This document shows positions 1-11,516 of a stretch of DNA of 64,000 bases, one piece after another; the first letter of the stretch is position 1, and each line of letters starts with the position of its first letter. A program made the position numbers and the translations under genes. Below the pieces are notes generated by a model, which was not told the DNA's origin, did not search any database, and worked only from the letters and a program-made list of their open reading frames with translations. Origin of the DNA: Nectonema munidae (taxonomy: Eukaryota; Nematomorpha; Nectonematoida; Nectonematidae); NCBI GenBank assembly GCA_030549495.1, contig JAUIRK010001034.1:868001-932000 (forward strand), written 5' to 3'.

Positions 1-256
1 AAAAAGTTTGAGCAATTCTTTTATAAAAAGTTCACATCACATAGAAATGATAAAAAAGATTTTGAGATTGTAAAGCCGGGTATTTTTATACGATTGTAAC
101 AGAGGAAAGTGTTTAACAATTAAAAAAATCTATAATCATATATTTCCTTAGCGTCTTCTTGATTTCAAAACGCTCTAAAAGTAAAAAGAAGGAATTATAA
201 ATTTAAATATCAAAACATAAATTAATTTTGTGATTCATCCGCTTAACACATTTGTA

Positions 257-277
257 GTGTGTGTGTGTGTGTGTGTG
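257..277. repeat. (GT)n microsatellite
   Basis: About ten uninterrupted GT units lie just downstream (minus-strand sense) of the myoglianin stop codon, probably in its 3' UTR or 3' flank. No clear AATAAA signal was seen on the minus strand between here and the window edge. Confidence 0.9.
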
Positions 278-590
278 AATAGTAAGTATAATGAAGATGA
301 GTGGTGAGAATACACGATGAGCAGAGCACATATACCTAATACACTAACTCTTATATAGACAGCAGCATTGGTGTTATATATTTGTATAAGTGATGATAAT
401 ATTCCATCAATACTGTTACGAATTATTACTATAATAAATGCGAGTATAGCAAAATATAAATGCGAAGCAGAGTGCGAGTGTTCTTGATAGAAGAATCTTT
501 CTGCAACAAATTCAGCAATACGGATGTTGCGTGTGGAGGAAAGGCTTTTCGGAAATGGGGCTTTGGGTGGGCATTTTACTATTGCTGGGG

Positions 591-861
591 CTAAGTGCAG
601 CCACACGACTCCACACTCAGGTTGTGTATGACACCCTGCACGATTTCGTTGTCGTTGTAGTAGAGGAGGGAGATGGGAGACATTTCAGTGGCTGAGCAGC
701 AGATGCCCTGTGGAATCTGGGCCAGGTTGGCCAAGTAAGCATGGTTGTTTTCGAGGATGCCAACGTTGCTGCAGCTGCCACTACAGTAGTTCACGTCTAT
801 TTCTGTGGGAGCCACGATGAAATCCCAGCCAAACTCTTTGAACGAAATTCGCAGCGGATAC
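591..861 (-). CDS. myo: myoglianin exon 5: mature TGF-beta cystine-knot domain
   Basis: Follows a 57-bp intron (862-918; GTAAGC...TTTGCACAG). It encodes YPLRISFKEFGWDFIVAPTE, the VNYCSGSC knot, ICCSATEMSPISLLYYN and the terminal SCGCT before TAG at 591-593. The spacing and terminal C-X-C are diagnostic of TGF-beta ligands, and residues around W315 and M-S-P align with GDF8/11. Confidence 0.97.
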
Positions 862-3800
862 CTGTGCAAAAATGAACACTTTCATTTTCTACTCAACAAG
901 ACACTTGCGTTTGCTTACTTGCAGCACTGCGACGATTTTGTTCCTTCTTCTGCACAAACTGATCTTTTGTGTCTTGTAGTTTTGCTTGTTGCTTTCACTT
1001 CTAGCTCCAACAAAGGTCTCTAAATCATTATGATGGGTGGTGAGTGCTTTAATATATATTAATTCAAATAAATATCCCAAGATTTCTTTAGATAATGAAG
1101 TTTTAATAACACTAAGTAAACTTTTCAACTCTTTTCTTAATGAGAAATGATTTATAATAATTAATGAGTTTACAATCCAATTTAGAGATAAAACGTAATA
1201 ATCCTGGACAAATTTTTTGCATTCATAAAAAACAAAAGATTTTGTGTTTATTAAAACAATAGTACTATAACTATATACTATATATAATAGTACTATAACT
1301 ATAACTTATAACAATAGTTATTAAACAAATAGTGCAAAGCATTGGTGCAAAGTTTGTCGTTCTAATTTATCAACTTTGAATTTGAAATAAACTTTTAGTC
1401 CATATCCTCATATTTAATTTAAATTATGATCATTTTAGCAATTAAATATTTATTTAAAAAAAGCTTGCATAAAAGTACATGATCCCTTTGGGAGATCTAT
1501 CAAAACAACAACACTCCAATACAAACTACTTCAGCAAGTAATTCAAGAATAACAGACAAACTTCACAAAAAGTTTAAGCACAAGAAAAGCTTTGAAAATT
1601 TAACTTTTGAATTATTTTTATTACCCTGTTGTTAATTTTGAATGCTTTGATAATGGTGAATTTAGTTGTTTTAATCATTTATTAACTCTACCCCTCTCCC
1701 ATGTCCAGCGCTACTTACTAATCATGGCACACAATCTTAACTCACATAAAATTGTCATTTTCTTATGCCGAAAGTTAGAAAAGTGTTAATAATGTAAAGG
1801 AGAAGTGTATACGTAGGCTTTTTCTTTGTTTGACCTAGGCTGAGCAACAACAGCAAAGTTTCCATCACGATCATATGATTCAATCTTGATGCCCATATTT
1901 AGATGGGGATTCTCTATCCATACTTTCACGGCATCTCTTATGTTGAACATGTTCCAACCCATTTTATTGTGAAGCTTTTTTCCTACAAAACAGTCAAAGT
2001 AAATTTTCGTTTATAGTTAAAATAGAGCCGGCTGTCTTATCGAGAAGAAACCCTTTCACATGTGTGTTTAACAGAGATGTTGCATGTTTAAAATAATGCT
2101 GATTAAGATGAAGATATGGATTTATAAAAGTCTTTTTGAAAGAGTTTTTTAAAATGTAAGAACATTAGAACAGTGGAAACAAGTCATTAATGTTCTCTAG
2201 TTCGCTAAAAATAAGCTATCTAACTTAAAATGGTTAAAACAAAAGTTTACTTTAGAAAATCGTGAATAAAAATTCTTTAAAATTTCATTGTAAAAGAGAG
2301 AACTTCGATAAATTTGTTTCTATTTGTTAAATTAAATGTTATCTTAGGCAAGAAATTAGCGTTTTTGAGAGATTGATTTTGTCTAAGCGGTTTGGTAGTT
2401 GAAAATAGGTCTATTTCTTACAATATTAAATTGAAATTAAATTGTTTTGAAATTTTCTAAGAAGCAAGACTTAAAAAGATGCTTACATTTGTATATTCAT
2501 CAACTGATTTGTCCCTTTTCTACTTTTAATTTAATGAGGTGATGATGATGATGATGATGATGTCTACAAAAAGCATCAAAAGAGTTGATATGATTGATTC
2601 GCCTGTATTTTGCAAGTCAAAATTTGGCAAACGAGATCCCCAGTCACACTCCATGACTTTAAGCGAGTATCAAAAGGAGTTCACCTAGAAGAAATACCAC
2701 AGATGCTTGATATTGTAAGAAATTCGTATTGCGACATCGATTTTGCATGTCTTAATGCTTATCACAGTGTCGTCTACTAAAGAAGCCTGGGGTAAAAAAA
2801 GTAGACTGGTGTATTATATTTTAAGATTTTTTAGCAACTACCTATTTTAGGAGATGCCGAATACGTGTGCGAGAAAATGGCTTGATAAACGTCGTGAGTT
2901 TTCGCTGATCTTACTAAGAAAAAGCTGAACGAAAATTTACAAAGTCTTGACTAGGTAAATGGTTTAACTAACTAAAATGTGTCAATACTAAAATGAAGTC
3001 CTAATGTATGTTTTTGTGGAAAATAAATGAATATATATTTAATTAAGGCTAATTACACTTTAGCGTGAATAAATGTTACCCAGGAGAAGTTTTTCAACTG
3101 GCGTCGAGATATTTCCTTTAGATCTTGGCTCCAAATAAAATACGTGAACATAGATGGGATGTTTGTGAGTTTTGGGCTGAAGCTTGGACCAAAGCCATAA
3201 ATACGCCTTTTCAATTTTGTAATTTTTGAATTCGTTACTCAGTTTGAAATATATATATTTTGATTTGTCTTTGGTGTTTGTGTTAAATTTTCCTAAAACA
3301 AATTTAAAAGAAATAATTAAAAAGACTACAGAATAAACAACAAAAGGAATCCTTCAAAGTCCAAAATAATGATGTTAAAAATCTTGATTCAAAACTAAAA
3401 ATCAAAATTTAAGTTTAATCTTTTTTCATATAAGAGCCATATGGGAAAGAAAACCAAAAAAAGGCTGAAGTTGACACAACTGGGCTACGCAATATATGAA
3501 TTTCAAATGTAAATTCATTCTGTCAAACTTGACCCTAAATATTTGATTGGCTTTCGTTAGCAGTCTATAACAAAGAGTTGATTGAGATGTACGTGTTACA
3601 AATCCACAAAGGCTATGGAAATTACTCATTGACTGTTTTTATAGAAGTCCTAACCATCAATACATCAGAGCAAAAATAATATCAATTAAAATTCTAATTT
3701 CCAGTATAACCAGTAGCAAGACATGACTTGTTAGAAGTTTAATTTTACCCATATATAAACTGGATAACATGGACAATTAAGCAGATAGGATAAATTTATC

Positions 3801-6556
3801 TTTTTTTTTTATCCAAAGCATGCGTGACTGATATATTTATCGGTAATTGGCTAATGGTTGGCTACTCGCATTACGAGTATATACATTATATCTATACCAC
3901 ATGTTATTTATTAATTCACTTTACTTTTAACCATACTACTTTTTTGAGCTTGAATTAGAAAAATTATAAAATCACAGAAATAAATGGTTTTAATCAAAGA
4001 AAGAATTATGTAATATTTTATTTTATTAAAATTCCTTCAAGAATAAAATACTTTTTCATTACAGAATCAGTGTATCGCCTGTATTCCCAGTTTATTGGAT
4101 AACTTTCCACCAATGAGAAAGGTGATGCTACTTGAATGAAATCAAAGATGAAAAACTTAGGTGTGCTCGCTTAAATGTTGTATTAACATTTCTCGAGCTC
4201 AAACATATGCCTATTTTTATTCAAGTTGGTGATGTAGAAATGAAAATTGTACATACGTTTTCGGTCTTGATTGATGAATATATCCATATTTTCATATACT
4301 CTTCGAGTTGCACAATACTTTTTTCTGTCAATAAATTGTGGGCTATTATTAACCACCCGGCTATTGACTATTTGGGGAAAAGAGCTTTTGAGTGAACTTC
4401 ACAATCTTTATATCTTACTAAGATAAAATGAATGACAGAGAAAAAGTATATTTTTGTTCGTATTGTTACAAATATTTTATTGTAAAAGTGAGTATTTAGT
4501 AAAATGTGTACAACATTTTAGTGTAATCGGTTTAATTTCTTACATTCCGGTGGTGATCGCCAAATTTTTGTCACTTCTTTAGGACCTTCTCGCATCTCAC
4601 ATTTGAAATATATAAAATATTGCTTAGTTACTTATGTAGTTAGTGGATCAGTTTTTTTTATGTTTCATTGTTAGATTCTTCTTTAGTTTTTTACACAGTA
4701 TTACAAAATTATACCTGAATAACTTTCAAATACACCTTTTTGGGAATTTTGATCAAGTTCTCATGTTTACCCTTTTTCTGACAAATTTGAAAAGCATCAA
4801 TCTAAAAATCTTTACAGTAAACAAAGCCTGATTCCTTTTTAGCTAAATGGTGTCTAATATATTTCGTTTATTCTTAACAGTATATCCGTTTGTAGGATTT
4901 TATCTTGGTATTAATCTACTATGATACCCACCATTAGGCTTTTACTCTAAGATAACAGCCAAAATAATTCTTATGTGAAAATATAAAAACAATCTTTCGA
5001 ATACTAAAAAATATTAAAATTGCATTTTCATTATGGAGGTAATAATAATGATTTGGTAATTAATTAATTTTAATTAATAATTTTTTCTTTAAAAAATGAT
5101 TAATATTTATACAGCGTAGAAAAACTCACAGTATAATATTTGAAGTATAATAAAATAAAAACAAATAAGAGTGAGAAAAATGGCATAAATAATAGTTTGA
5201 AAAAAGTTTACCATAAGGCTTGAGAAAAAACGAGTTAAAATGTGCGAAAGATCAATCTGTCACAAATTCATTTGCCTGGTTATATAAAATAAAATGGTCT
5301 TATAAAACACTTTAAATAATAATCCCATATAATTATTAAAAAAATTGAAATGTTTTAAACTCATTCAACGGAGTTTAAGACATTTCGAACACAAGTCTTG
5401 GTTATATCGTAACCAAACCTTTAAAAATCACTCTATACGAGACATCAAAAACTAGTAACAAAATGTCTCCGCTACAAAATGTCTTAAACCAACAAGGCAA
5501 ATATTTTTTTACTTTGTAAGCCAAAAAGTTGAGATGTATGCGATATTCGCTTTCTCAGATGCGGATTATTCGTAAAAATTTTAACATCCTCTTAAGATCC
5601 TCATCAGCGGATCTTTTAACTTGCAACATCCGCAATAACATTCGCATCCGCAGTTTTCAAACATTTTCCTTTTTTCTATATACCGTAAAGTTTTTTTCTG
5701 AATTTTTCTTATAAAACTTTGTTTGCTTAGAATAGCAATTATGATATCCGCATTCACCTGTTGCTAAAAAATTAATTCTGATATCCGCATCGGCGAGGAT
5801 GTCAAATTTGATATCTGCATCCGCGCATACAAAAAATTTCACATCCTTAATATCTCTACTAAAAAGTCGGAAGCAAGTATTACGATGAAAATAGTTATTT
5901 AATTTTGGATCCATAAGATTTTATTTTTGATTTAAGTAAAATGTGATTTTTGCATTAATTTTCGTCAAAGCTGTATACTTCGGAGTTTCTATTTCTGAAC
6001 AATTTTTTCCTTATATAGCGCAATTTACGCGTCTTATAGGTCTATTTTTGTGATGTTGAATCTTGTACAACGCGAGTAAACTGCTATGATTATTATAGAT
6101 CAATAAAGGTAGATTATTATATTTCTTCATACCTGTTTGTGAGTATTTGATAATTGTTTTTGGAATGATGTGGTCTTTTTTAATGTATGATGTTGTGCCA
6201 TCATTTTGCATTTGAAACTTTTTAACCATGTTATTGATGGAGGGTATGTTGGGAAGGACGCCCTTCGTGACATTAGGCACCGAAGATAGGCCAAGTTTTT
6301 TTAGGATTTCCTTTTTTATTTGATGAATGCGAAACAACTTTGCGATGTCATGTGACTTGCAGTTGACGCATTCTTTTTCTTTGAGGCCTTGAAGATCGGG
6401 CGCTTGGCGGAAGGAAGCGTAGTTGGTGGCGGCTCCGGCGGCTTTGGTTTTAACACTGCGAAGCGATGAAGCGAAAGCACAAAGGAAGGAGAAATGGAGT
6501 AATACTCTTGGGAGTTGAGCGAAGAGCTTTGCATTGCACGCGCATAATAAATACAT
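591..6556 (-). CDS. myo: Myoglianin/GDF8/11-like TGF-beta family ligand precursor, five exons
   Basis: Secreted growth-factor precursor of the myostatin/GDF11/myoglianin group; in arthropods the family acts in muscle, neuron and moulting control (family knowledge). Exons are 6133-6556, 3080-3292, 1813-1982, 919-1019 and 591-861. Their summed length is 1179 nt (392 codons plus stop), every junction keeps frame and all four introns are GT-AG. Seen in order: a hydrophobic signal peptide (about residues 10-33); a propeptide with a CVNC motif and an RI..IK..IL.KL.L segment like the myostatin straitjacket; an AYLWLW strand; a W.MFNI..AV..W arm; the furin site RHKR (285-288); and a 104-residue mature domain. 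The mature domain has nine cysteines (291, 301, 302, 329, 333, 357, 358, 389, 391), typical of the TGF-beta/activin/GDF8 branch rather than BMPs, which have seven. It also shows FGWDFIVAP and MSPISLLYYN. Myostatin is 375 residues, so length fits. Initiation at 6556 is inferred from the signal peptide. No truncation is seen. Confidence 0.95.
919..1019 (-). CDS. myo: myoglianin exon 4: furin site and first mature cysteines
   Basis: Encodes RPLLELEVKATSKTT, then RHKR and SVCAEEGTKSSQCC. RPLLELEVK corresponds to NPFLEVKV just before the furin site in myostatin, and RHKR fits R-X-K/R-R. The acceptor is TTAG at 1020; an alternative two bases later (TTAGAG) cannot be excluded, but it would break the phase. 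The donor CAA/GTAAGC at 918 is in phase 2. Confidence 0.93.
1813..1982 (-). CDS. myo: myoglianin exon 3: C-terminal propeptide
   Basis: Acceptor TTTTGTAG at 1983, donor TAC/GTATAC at 1812-1811. The translation includes KMGWNMFNIRDAVKVWIENP and then HLNMGIKIESYDRDGNFAVV, matching the myostatin W.SIDVKTVLQNWL...N.GI.I...D.NG segment. The exon starts in phase 1 and ends in phase 0. Confidence 0.95.
1983..3079 (-). other. myoglianin intron 2
   Basis: Mostly AT-rich sequence. It holds the (GAT)n run at 2541-2562. Around 2565-2810 there are open stretches on both strands, for example plus-strand RVDMIDSPVFCKSKFGKRDP followed by a stop and a shifted frame VHLEEIPQMLDIVRNSYCDI. They look like a decayed coding or transposon fragment, but I do not recognise the family. 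Confidence 0.5.
2541..2562. repeat. (GAT)n microsatellite
   Basis: Seven tandem GAT units inside myoglianin intron 2. Confidence 0.9.
3080..3292 (-). CDS. myo: myoglianin exon 2: central propeptide
   Basis: A 213-nt exon without an internal Met near its start. Acceptor TGTTTTAG at 3293, donor CTGG/GTAACA at 3079. It joins exon 1 in phase 1 (G/GA, a Gly) and exon 3 in phase 1 (G/GA, a Gly). It encodes YIYFKLSNEFKNYKIEKAYL, then WLW and HPIYVHVFYLEPR. This is the equivalent of the myostatin F.F......V.KAQLWIYLR segment. Confidence 0.9.
3293..6132 (-). other. myoglianin intron 1
   Basis: 2.8-kb intron between exons 1 and 2. Apart from the dispersed GCGGAT-rich repeat at 5529-5930 I see only AT-rich sequence with short chance reading frames (for example plus 4132-4395). 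Confidence 0.8.
5529..5930 (-). repeat. Dispersed GCGGAT-rich repeat, copy 1 (minus orientation)
   Basis: Read on the minus strand, this block contains ATCAAATTTGACAT, GATATCAGAATTAATT and ATAATTGCTATTCTAAGCAA in that order, flanked by many GCGGAT/ATCCGC hexamers. The same ordered landmarks occur on the plus strand at 24050-24425, so these are two copies of one interspersed repeat in opposite orientation. It has no convincing coding capacity. It may be a non-autonomous DNA transposon, but no clean terminal repeats were found. Confidence 0.7.
6133..6556 (-). CDS. myo: myoglianin exon 1: signal peptide and N-terminal propeptide
   Basis: Encodes residues 1-141 plus one base. The first Met (MYLLCACNAK) is followed by a hydrophobic stretch (VLLHFSFLCAFASS) that reads as a signal peptide. 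CVNCKSHDIAKLFRIHQIKK and then EILKKLGLSSVPN match the start of the myostatin propeptide. The donor reads CAG/GTATGA at 6132-6131 in phase 1. Past the donor the frame stays open to about 6011, but that extension is intron. Confidence 0.93.
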
Positions 6557-7450
6557 GGTAGGTTGGATGCTTTCTCGAAATTGGTTAGACCGTTGGAGCA
6601 GGAGCGCTGGGGCAGGCGTGAAACAAGAGTGTCAGTAGTAATCTGGGAGAGAGCAACTTGATTTTTGGATGGAATCCTCGCTTTCTTAAATAGGAGCTGG
6701 TGTGGGTGGGATGCATGGAGATAGTGAGATGATTATTATTAGTGTTTCTGCATCATCACCATCATCGAGATTTCTTTGATTAAAAATGCTTGTCAGATTG
6801 GACTCCTTCACACTCCCAGCCTTCTAGATGATGATTAGCAGCATGCAGCACAGATCTTTGCAGCACGAGAATTTGGAAGTAGTTGTCGATTTGAAAGGTG
6901 TTAAAAGTTATGCACGATGCACACTGTCAACACGTATGTATAATCAGAGAGGAAGATACACTTCGCAATGCACAACTTGTCATCTCCATATCAGCAGCAT
7001 AACTGATGAGCTGGAGCGTTCTTCTTCCAGATATGCAGAGAATTGGTAAGGTGTGTCTTCGTAGCTCATCCCATCTTCTTAGGCGTGACAATAAATCAAC
7101 TACTGCCTTCTTGTTGGAGCACGCCCACAATTCTAATTACTACTACTTCTACTTCTGCACTTCTATCTCGCTCCAACCTAACGCATCTTCTCGCTCTCAC
7201 GCATTTCCCTTACTTTCATTTCACAACTTGCTTGCCTCCCTCCCTCTCTCTCTCTCTCTCCTGATTTTAATCCTTTGAATTAATTTACAACGCCCATCCC
7301 TGATCCGCCCAAAACGCTTAGGCCAACGGCTGCCTCAGAACGATGCATTTAGGTCCGCAACCTTTCTTTGCCAGAACACTGCTTAATTACAGTGCTGTTT
7401 AGATCAGAGGCCAAACAAATAAAAATTAAAAGTACTAATAACGAATACCT
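6557..7450 (-). promoter_or_regulatory. Upstream region of myoglianin (5' UTR/promoter, unresolved)
   Basis: Less AT-rich than the surroundings, with a CT-repeat at 7236-7261 and a GC-richer patch at 7290-7400. By position it should hold the 5' UTR and promoter of the minus-strand myoglianin gene. No TATA box or initiator could be assigned, and overlapping short frames on both strands (6828-7280) look non-coding. Confidence 0.4.
7236..7261. repeat. (CT)n pyrimidine microsatellite
   Basis: CCTCCCTCCC followed by about nine CT units. On the minus strand it is a GA-repeat upstream of the myoglianin start, similar to GAGA-type promoter-proximal repeats, though function is only inference. Confidence 0.85.
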
Positions 7451-8839
7451 TTTTAAGTTCATACTTTTATCTTCACCACAAACGGGTCCTTTTCAATTTG
7501 CGAATTATAAATAGCTCACTATTTTGTCTCTTTTCTTTTACATTATTATATTCATTAAAACTTTCATTTTACTAATACATTTTTTTCTGATGAATAAAGT
7601 TAATTTAAGACTTACATCAGTTTTAAGTTAACTTATTAAGCCCTATTAGATTATTAACTATTTTTTTTAATTGAACTAAGTAAATAATTTTTATATTCAT
7701 TAAATTTTACAAAAATGAGAATAAATATATGCAGGTAAGATAATCTTTTATTTAAAACAGCAGAAATGATTGAAAATTCTAAAACAAAATTTTGTTTGAA
7801 AATTTTTTTGATTTGAAAATTTATTTTTTAAATTGTAGGCATTTCAGTTGACCTTTATCCATCAGAAAAAAGTATTAGTAAAATAAAGTCTTAATAAATA
7901 TGCTAATGTAAAAGAAAAGAGATAAAATTATATTTTAAAGTGACTTATTTTTAAATCCCAAGTTGAAAAGGACGAGAGTTTGGGGTGAAGATAAAAGAAC
8001 GAATTAAAATAATTAATCTCCCTTGTTAGTTTTAGTTTTGATTTCAACCAATTGAAGCATTTATTCTTGCATTCTTTTTCAAGGAATAATCGAATTCAAT
8101 ATATAATTGCACTAATTATAATAAAATGTTGTCTTTCTCATTTTAAGACACAAAGAGATATTTAGGATCATTTTTGCCAAAAAGAATGTGTCTTATAGCT
8201 GGTTTTTTTGGAGGTAGCTGTGGTATTGCCTCAAATATATTTATATATATATTAATTAGGGATGTAGCTAATCGAACATTTTGGCCGATTCCGATGCTCA
8301 TTCTTGTTTTTATAATCACGGATAAGGAAGCTCATTCTAATTGTAGTTTGAAAATGTTTATATACAACGAGCTTTAAAAATCATAAACAGCGTATAAATT
8401 GAAGAAAGTATAATAGTTTATCTAAAAAAGATTGTTAACGATAATAAAAAAATGACGAACTACCTAAATTTTGTTTTAAAAATCCTATAAAATTGCAAAA
8501 AGATTCAAAAAGGAATAAACTCAATATTTATCAGCCATTTTGCCTTTGAAAAAAATTTTCTCAAATAGAATTGTACTTTTCCAACTCTAGTAAAAATTGA
8601 TGAGGCTTTGAGTGAGATCAGGTGTGCCCGCTCAGTGAGGTAGCCCATATTTTTATTTAGAGAGTCCCAGTGGCGTACTGAAGTATTTGTATAGGTTTAT
8701 CAGAATCCATTGTCTGAACTAAATTTAACAAATGTTCTTTGTACAATCTTATTTGCATTGGCAAAAGAAAAAAAATGAGAAAAAAGCTCACAAAAATTAT
8801 TATTTATTTTTATAAAGAAAATAAGTTTACCGATAAATT
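7451..8839. other. Intergenic, no gene seen
   Basis: AT-rich sequence. A short stretch near 8255-8330 (GGGATGTAGC, ATTTTGGCCGATTCCGATGC) is GC-richer and resembles a repeat end, but no partner was found. Confidence 0.6.
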
Positions 8840-10030
8840 AGATTTTGAGATTTTCCTTTAGCCTTATGATAAGTGTCGTGTCAAAAATATTCGAAAACAT
8901 TTTCTATCAACTGTTTTATGATAACAATTTGGTTTTAAAAGTTTCTTTCGTTGCGATACCTTCGTAGCTACTTTTTGGATTCAGTCTTTAGATAATAATG
9001 AATCAGTTCTATCGATATTTCTTGACTTATCGAGAGCATTTTACCATATACCGCATTCTACTCTACTATATAAGCTCAAAAATATATGGATTCGATACTA
9101 AATCCTTGTTGTTTTATGAATCCTATCTTGAAAAACAGATACAAAAGATTTGTATAAATAATGTTCTTTTTCAGGGGTCGGCAAAGTGGTCGGGGGCCCA
9201 TAACAGATCTCTAGGGGTCGATAAGATAGACAAACTTACCAAATTGTGCTATGCTTTTTTTACTTTATAGTAGAAATAAATCTCCTATTTCTTTTAAAAC
9301 ATAGCTTAGGACATTGTATAGTATAGGATATATGAAACATTTTTGGTTTGTATTTTTTTCTCTTAATTGTTGGACATTGATTAATCTATTTATGAAACAT
9401 TACTGGGTGGGGTGGGGGTCGATGTGAAGACCTTGTTAGATCCTTGTTAGATGAATGCGAAATTAAGGATCACTTTCCGGGCATTTGCTATTTTTGATAG
9501 TCATGATCTCCATTTTCTAACGCGCAAGCTATGTAACTTCTTTTTGCCGATGATTTAACTCTCGTTTTGAAACTAAATGATTACAATATAAAAAATTTTG
9601 GAAGCTATAACCACTATGTACATTTTTCTTTCAATGCTATTTTTGTTTCGTTTAATGTTAGTGGATTGGTTGTAAATATATCCAAGCCACAATCTATTTA
9701 TTTTTAATTCAAATGGGAAAGTTTTAGTGTAGAAAAATTTGAAATTCAATTGGTTTCACACTTTAATTTATTAGGTTTGGTTGTGAGTAAAGATCTAAAA
9801 TGGGATAAACGCTATATCTAAAATGAATAGTGTTATATGTATATTAAAATATGTAAAGAATATGTTTTCTAATGCAATGAAATTGTACTACGACCTGTAC
9901 TCAAAAGCGGGAATATTATCATACTTCAAAAAAAGCAATAAGAATCATTTTCAACAAACGCTTCCTCTCTCATACATCAACTTATTTCCAAAAAAATAAA
10001 CTTTTGAATTTTTCTGAATTTTTTTTTAAA
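8840..10030 (+). pseudogene. Degenerate non-LTR retrotransposon reverse transcriptase
   Basis: Broken plus-strand coding relic. Near 9007-9045 one frame reads VLSIFLDLSRAF, and the following HSTLLYKLKN continues the palm-domain motif containing the first catalytic Asp. Near 9545-9565 FFADDLTLVLKL is the YADD-type catalytic box. Further on, LLGLVVSKDLKWD and RIIFN-like remnants match the C-terminal part of LINE ORF2. Several stops and frameshifts are present, and the RT is interrupted at 9172 by an unrelated insert. The clade cannot be fixed; a CR1/Jockey-like element is likely. Confidence 0.75.
9172..9470. mobile_element. Fragment starting with a hAT-like end, inserted in the LINE relic
   Basis: CAGGGGTCGGCAAAGTGG at 9172 looks like a hAT terminal inverted repeat. 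It falls where the LINE reading (CINNV) stops making sense, and LINE homology resumes near 9520. The opposite end (expected GCCGACCCCTG) was not found, so the far border is approximate. Confidence 0.4.
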
Positions 10031-11398
10031 GATTTTAACAAAATATTAAACTTATATTAATTTTCAAGGTAAGTGTAGTACATCTTGAATCGATTAAATT
10101 TAAATATCCAAACGGATTATTTTAGTATTATTACTTACAATCATCTTTTGAAGTTTATTACAAATTTTAAATTTTTGTAGAACCCCTTTCACTTATTATT
10201 ACAAAAGTTATTTTTCAACTGGTTTACCACTACTTCTAGCAAATCAACTTAGCATCTACATTTTCCTAAATAGAAAGTTTCCTTAAAGTTCAGAAGTGAT
10301 GTTAATTTGGAACAATTACTATTTGCCATACCTCACTTATTTCAACTCATCATATATAAAGATTTCAAAGTCTCGCAAGCAATTTTTTATTCATCTTATA
10401 AATCCTGGTGTGATAAAAATCGCTATATATGTTGTAAATATGAGTTGATTGATTCCTGACTGTTTAATTCTTATTTTTATTAGCGTAGATTTATATTCTG
10501 TTTTGTTCACTCAGGGTGGTCATATTGAGCGATCAGTTTATGGCCCTTTGAGCATCCTTGTAAGCAACTAAAATTGTAATAATTGAAAACATTGTAATTT
10601 GTACTTTTATATTAATTTTGATATGTATTATATATTTGCAAGATAAACTTCTTCTTCTATTTAAATATTTTTTTATTTTTTTAAAAAATAAAAGTAACGC
10701 TTGAGTCAAGGATTCTGAATGTCAACTTCCAGCTTAAAAAATTTGATGGAAACAAATTTCTAGCTTGTCTATATAAAAATAATGGCTCACTTACATCGGA
10801 TACGCTTATAGCGTTATTTTAAATGATCGAATTAAGCTCGCTAAATGAGATATACCTTAGTTGTTTTTTTCCTTAAAAAATTAATGGTTAACTCTGGAAT
10901 GATCTGATGCAGGAATGGCGTTTAACTATGAATTCGTACACATTTGGTATTCATCTTTAATCCTTGTTTAAAACGCATAAGTCGCGTGTGTCATAAAAAG
11001 TAAATTTAAGGTTGTAGTTGCATGGATTATAAAATTGGACGTGACAGTTCTTTATTGGACAATAGGGAAAAACATAACTCTAAAAAAATTAAGAGCAAAG
11101 TATGACAATTTTTATAAAGGGAATGTATGAAAAAGCGCAACAAAAGAAGAAGAATTTGGCAGTAGATTTTAGAGCTTTTATTGATTATAAAACGCCAATT
11201 AATACTCAATATGTGTAATTATCTTAATTTTTAAACTTCTTTGTGGCAAAGAAAAATCTTAATGACCAAAATTCTCATTCATTTTATTTTTGTAATGCAT
11301 AAAAAATCACATTTTAAATATAACATTTGCTACCTTTACATTTAGAATGAAAGAATCATGCATATAGGAAACTAAAAGAAACGGAATTAAGTTCCCCC
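10031..11398. other. Intergenic, no gene seen
   Basis: AT-rich, with only short chance reading frames such as the hydrophobic minus frame at 11027-11209. No repeat structure was recognised. Confidence 0.6.
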
Positions 11399-11516
11399 GA
11401 ATGAGGTATATCAAATCTTACATCTAGCAAAATATGAAGAGAAGGGAGAACCGTGTCTCCCTAATCATTTGTATATGGAATAGAAACCATCGTAGTATAC
11501 AGGTTGGAGATGACAA
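11399..11516 (+). repeat. Dispersed repeat, single-unit copy of the 25790-26155 element
   Basis: CGAATGAGGTATATC, CTTACATCTAGCAAAATATG and AATAGAAACCATCG occur in the same order as at 25790-25880, followed by one 28-bp unit (starting 11489). The second copy has ten such units in tandem. This copy therefore preserves the pre-expansion state of the tandem array. Confidence 0.85.

Noticed and set aside
3426-3629. Minus-strand frame with KFDRMN...FIYCVAQLCQLQ, looking like the missing myoglianin central exon
   Set aside because: No acceptor gives the required phase. The real exon at 3080-3292 fits both neighbours in phase and sequence.
4132-4395. 87-codon plus frame inside myoglianin intron 1
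   Set aside because: AT-rich chance frame, no domain, antisense within an intron.
6316-6534. 72-codon minus frame inside myoglianin exon 1
   Set aside because: A shadow of exon 1 in another frame; Pro/Ser-rich by composition, no family features.
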